6,022 bases of DNA, taken from positions 1 through 6,022 of the forward strand of contig JAEOUK010000629.1 of NCBI GenBank assembly GCA_016839385.1. Direction: 5' to 3'. Each line of letters begins with the position of its first letter. Positions within the stretch are counted from its first letter, which is position 1. Made by a program: the position numbers and the translations under genes. Below the pieces are notes generated by a model. It saw only the letters and a program-made list of their open reading frames with translations. It was not told the origin of the DNA and did not search any database. This stretch comes from Promethearchaeota archaeon (GTDB taxonomy: Archaea; Asgardarchaeota; Lokiarchaeia; Sigynarchaeales; MK-D1). Positions 4,738-6,022 of this stretch are shown here, one piece after another.

Positions 4738-6022
4738 TTGAATAAGAAAGAATCTGTTTCCAAAACTGATATTACTCATGAAAAAGAAAAGGAGATTGAG
4801 GAAGAGAAGAAACAAGATAAAAATATAGAACTTATTTCAAGCATAGTGGATGATTTCAGTGAAATGGATAAGATTAAAAAATCAGAGCAGGAGAAAAAAG
4901 GAGATCAATTAGATGAAAAGGATTCCGGACAGAAAATTGGGCAAAAATCTTTAAAAGGCTTAGAAAATCAAATAGAATACAGTAAATACGAACCTGTACG
5001 CACCGATTATCCTCTTTTTCTTCAACTTCCGAATGCTTGCGGTCTCAGTTCAATTCTTATGCTTATAGATCCTATTAAAAATGAAACTATCGGTAAATTA
5101 CTCGACCGAATATGGAATCATTATGAAAAAACCACAGCGATCAAACAAACTCGAAAGGAATTCCAATGGGCATGTGCTTTGGATTATTTATTATTAAAAT
5201 CTGCAATTCCAAATGCCATCTCTGAATATATCAAGAGTTTTAACAGTGAAGAATTAGATAATTACTATATAGGATTAGAATCAGTATTGCGTTATCAGCA
5301 ACAGGAGCATCTAAAAGAGGGTTCCAATTATATCGTAAATGCTTATGAAGATTTTTTTACTCATGGTCTTGTCACTCAGTTTGTCGTAACACAACATATG
5401 GATCTTTTCAAACATAATCCCGAAATTAGGATTTTAATGGCAATTTTTGGATATGAATTAGTTAATCAAAAAGCTCCAGATGGAACAGGAGCTTTATTTT
5501 TTTCTGAAAGTGAGATGAAACATCTTGATTCATCGAATACGAAAAAAAAAATACAAATACTCAGATCTGAGTTCATTAAAGGTGCACGAATAATAATAGG
5601 TTTTTCCTTTCATTGGGTGATTCTCACAAATATATTCACGAAAAACGGAATACTTCATTTTTCAATTAACGACCCAGCAGGAGAACAATATGTAATTCCA
5701 TTTAAAGAGCTTACAAATCGAGACCGATTTTATATTTTTCGAAAGATGAAAACACAGCCAATAAAACTATGGAATCAGATTTCTAAGATTCTTGAGGATG
5801 ATGGACCTCGTGAGATTGAACTTTTCCACGATTTCATGAAAATTGTAAAAGATCGTTTGGTAATTAGAACAGAAGAGAAAGATAATGGCGATATAGAATT
5901 TGAAGTTGAAATAAATCCTGAAGGAAAGAGAAGTCCACTTCGGGAAACTGTACCAAAACTTCCTGTTAAATTGCATGAAGACACGATAAAATCCATTCAG
6001 AAAATGAAGGATCAAGATAAAC
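4738..6022 (+). CDS. C39-like papain-fold cysteine peptidase domain protein, 3' end outside window
   Basis: The frame is open for 428 codons and runs off the right edge. No ATG occurs near its 5' end. The first usable codon after an in-frame TAA (4726-4728) is the TTG at 4738; an internal ATG at 4864 is the alternative, losing 42 residues. Residues 1-80 are very rich in Lys, Glu, Asp and Ser with few hydrophobics, so probably disordered. Then FLQLPNACGLSSILML (94-109) carries the glutamine-to-cysteine signature of C39-like peptidases (Gln96 for the oxyanion hole, Cys101 nucleophile). FSFHWVILTN (289-298) gives His292, and FSINDPAG (308-315) gives Asn311/Asp312 as third residue. About 190 residues, mostly helical, separate Cys from His, more than in compact C39 domains. 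No signal peptide or membrane span is seen, so an intracellular role is likely. Substrate is unknown. Confidence 0.8.
   Translation, partial: MNKKESVSKTDITHEKEKEIEEEKKQDKNIELISSIVDDFSEMDKIKKSEQEKKGDQLDEKDSGQKIGQKSLKGLENQIEYSKYEPVRTDYPLFLQLPNACGLSSILMLIDPIKNETIGKLLDRIWNHYEKTTAIKQTRKEFQWACALDYLLLKSAIPNAISEYIKSFNSEELDNYYIGLESVLRYQQQEHLKEGSNYIVNAYEDFFTHGLVTQFVVTQHMDLFKHNPEIRILMAIFGYELVNQKAPDGTGALFFSESEMKHLDSSNTKKKIQILRSEFIKGARIIIGFSFHWVILTNIFTKNGILHFSINDPAGEQYVIPFKELTNRDRFYIFRKMKTQPIKLWNQISKILEDDGPREIELFHDFMKIVKDRLVIRTEEKDNGDIEFEVEINPEGKRSPLRETVPKLPVKLHEDTIKSIQKMKDQDK

Noticed and set aside
5767..6015. Two overlapping minus-strand open frames (82 and 73 codons)
   Set aside because: Both are antisense to the long peptidase-like frame, whose product has a consistent protein-like composition.

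Overview
This is a 6.0 kb, AT-rich, tightly packed archaeal window. Archaeal features are a tRNA-Ser gene with an intron at the canonical 37/38 site and no encoded CCA, several genes whose start codons lie 26-28 bp from a TATA-like box (a leaderless pattern), oligo-T stretches at gene ends, and indolepyruvate:ferredoxin oxidoreductase genes. A Ras-like small-GTPase-fold protein and a papain-like peptidase with a disordered N-terminal tail make an Asgard-group archaeon (Lokiarchaeia-like) the best guess. No phylogenetic marker in the window proves this.

Layout, left to right. The left edge holds the last codons of an iorA-like subunit, ending in a ferredoxin-type cysteine motif. It is coupled by a TGATG overlap to iorB (62-841, +). 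A CoA-binding (YccU-type) protein follows (834-1235, -), overlapping iorB tail-to-tail by 8 bp. Next is an M29 family metalloaminopeptidase (1335-2489, -). A 54-bp spacer with one central AT-rich box separates it from a divergent, motif-degenerate Ras-like protein (2544-3104, +). The 3' end of that gene overlaps by 51 bp the end of a polytopic membrane protein of the dolichol/phytol kinase (COG0170) family (3054-4199, -). Divergent from the kinase is a small acidic helical protein of unknown function (4282-4545, +). A tRNA-Ser(CGA) with a 30-nt intron follows (4566-4678, +). The right edge holds a long open frame starting at a TTG (4738 to beyond 6022, +) that encodes a C39-like papain-fold cysteine peptidase domain after a charged tail.

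Apart from the iorAB pair the genes do not form one pathway. They look like independent single-gene units: peptide and amino-acid catabolism (M29 aminopeptidase giving amino acids; IorAB oxidising aryl pyruvates with ferredoxin), polyprenol phosphorylation in the membrane, and Asgard-style signalling or unknown proteins. No mobile element, CRISPR array or long repeat was seen. The points most worth a second look are the Ras-like protein that has lost its nucleotide-binding motifs, the TTG-initiated peptidase, and the symmetric divergent promoter.
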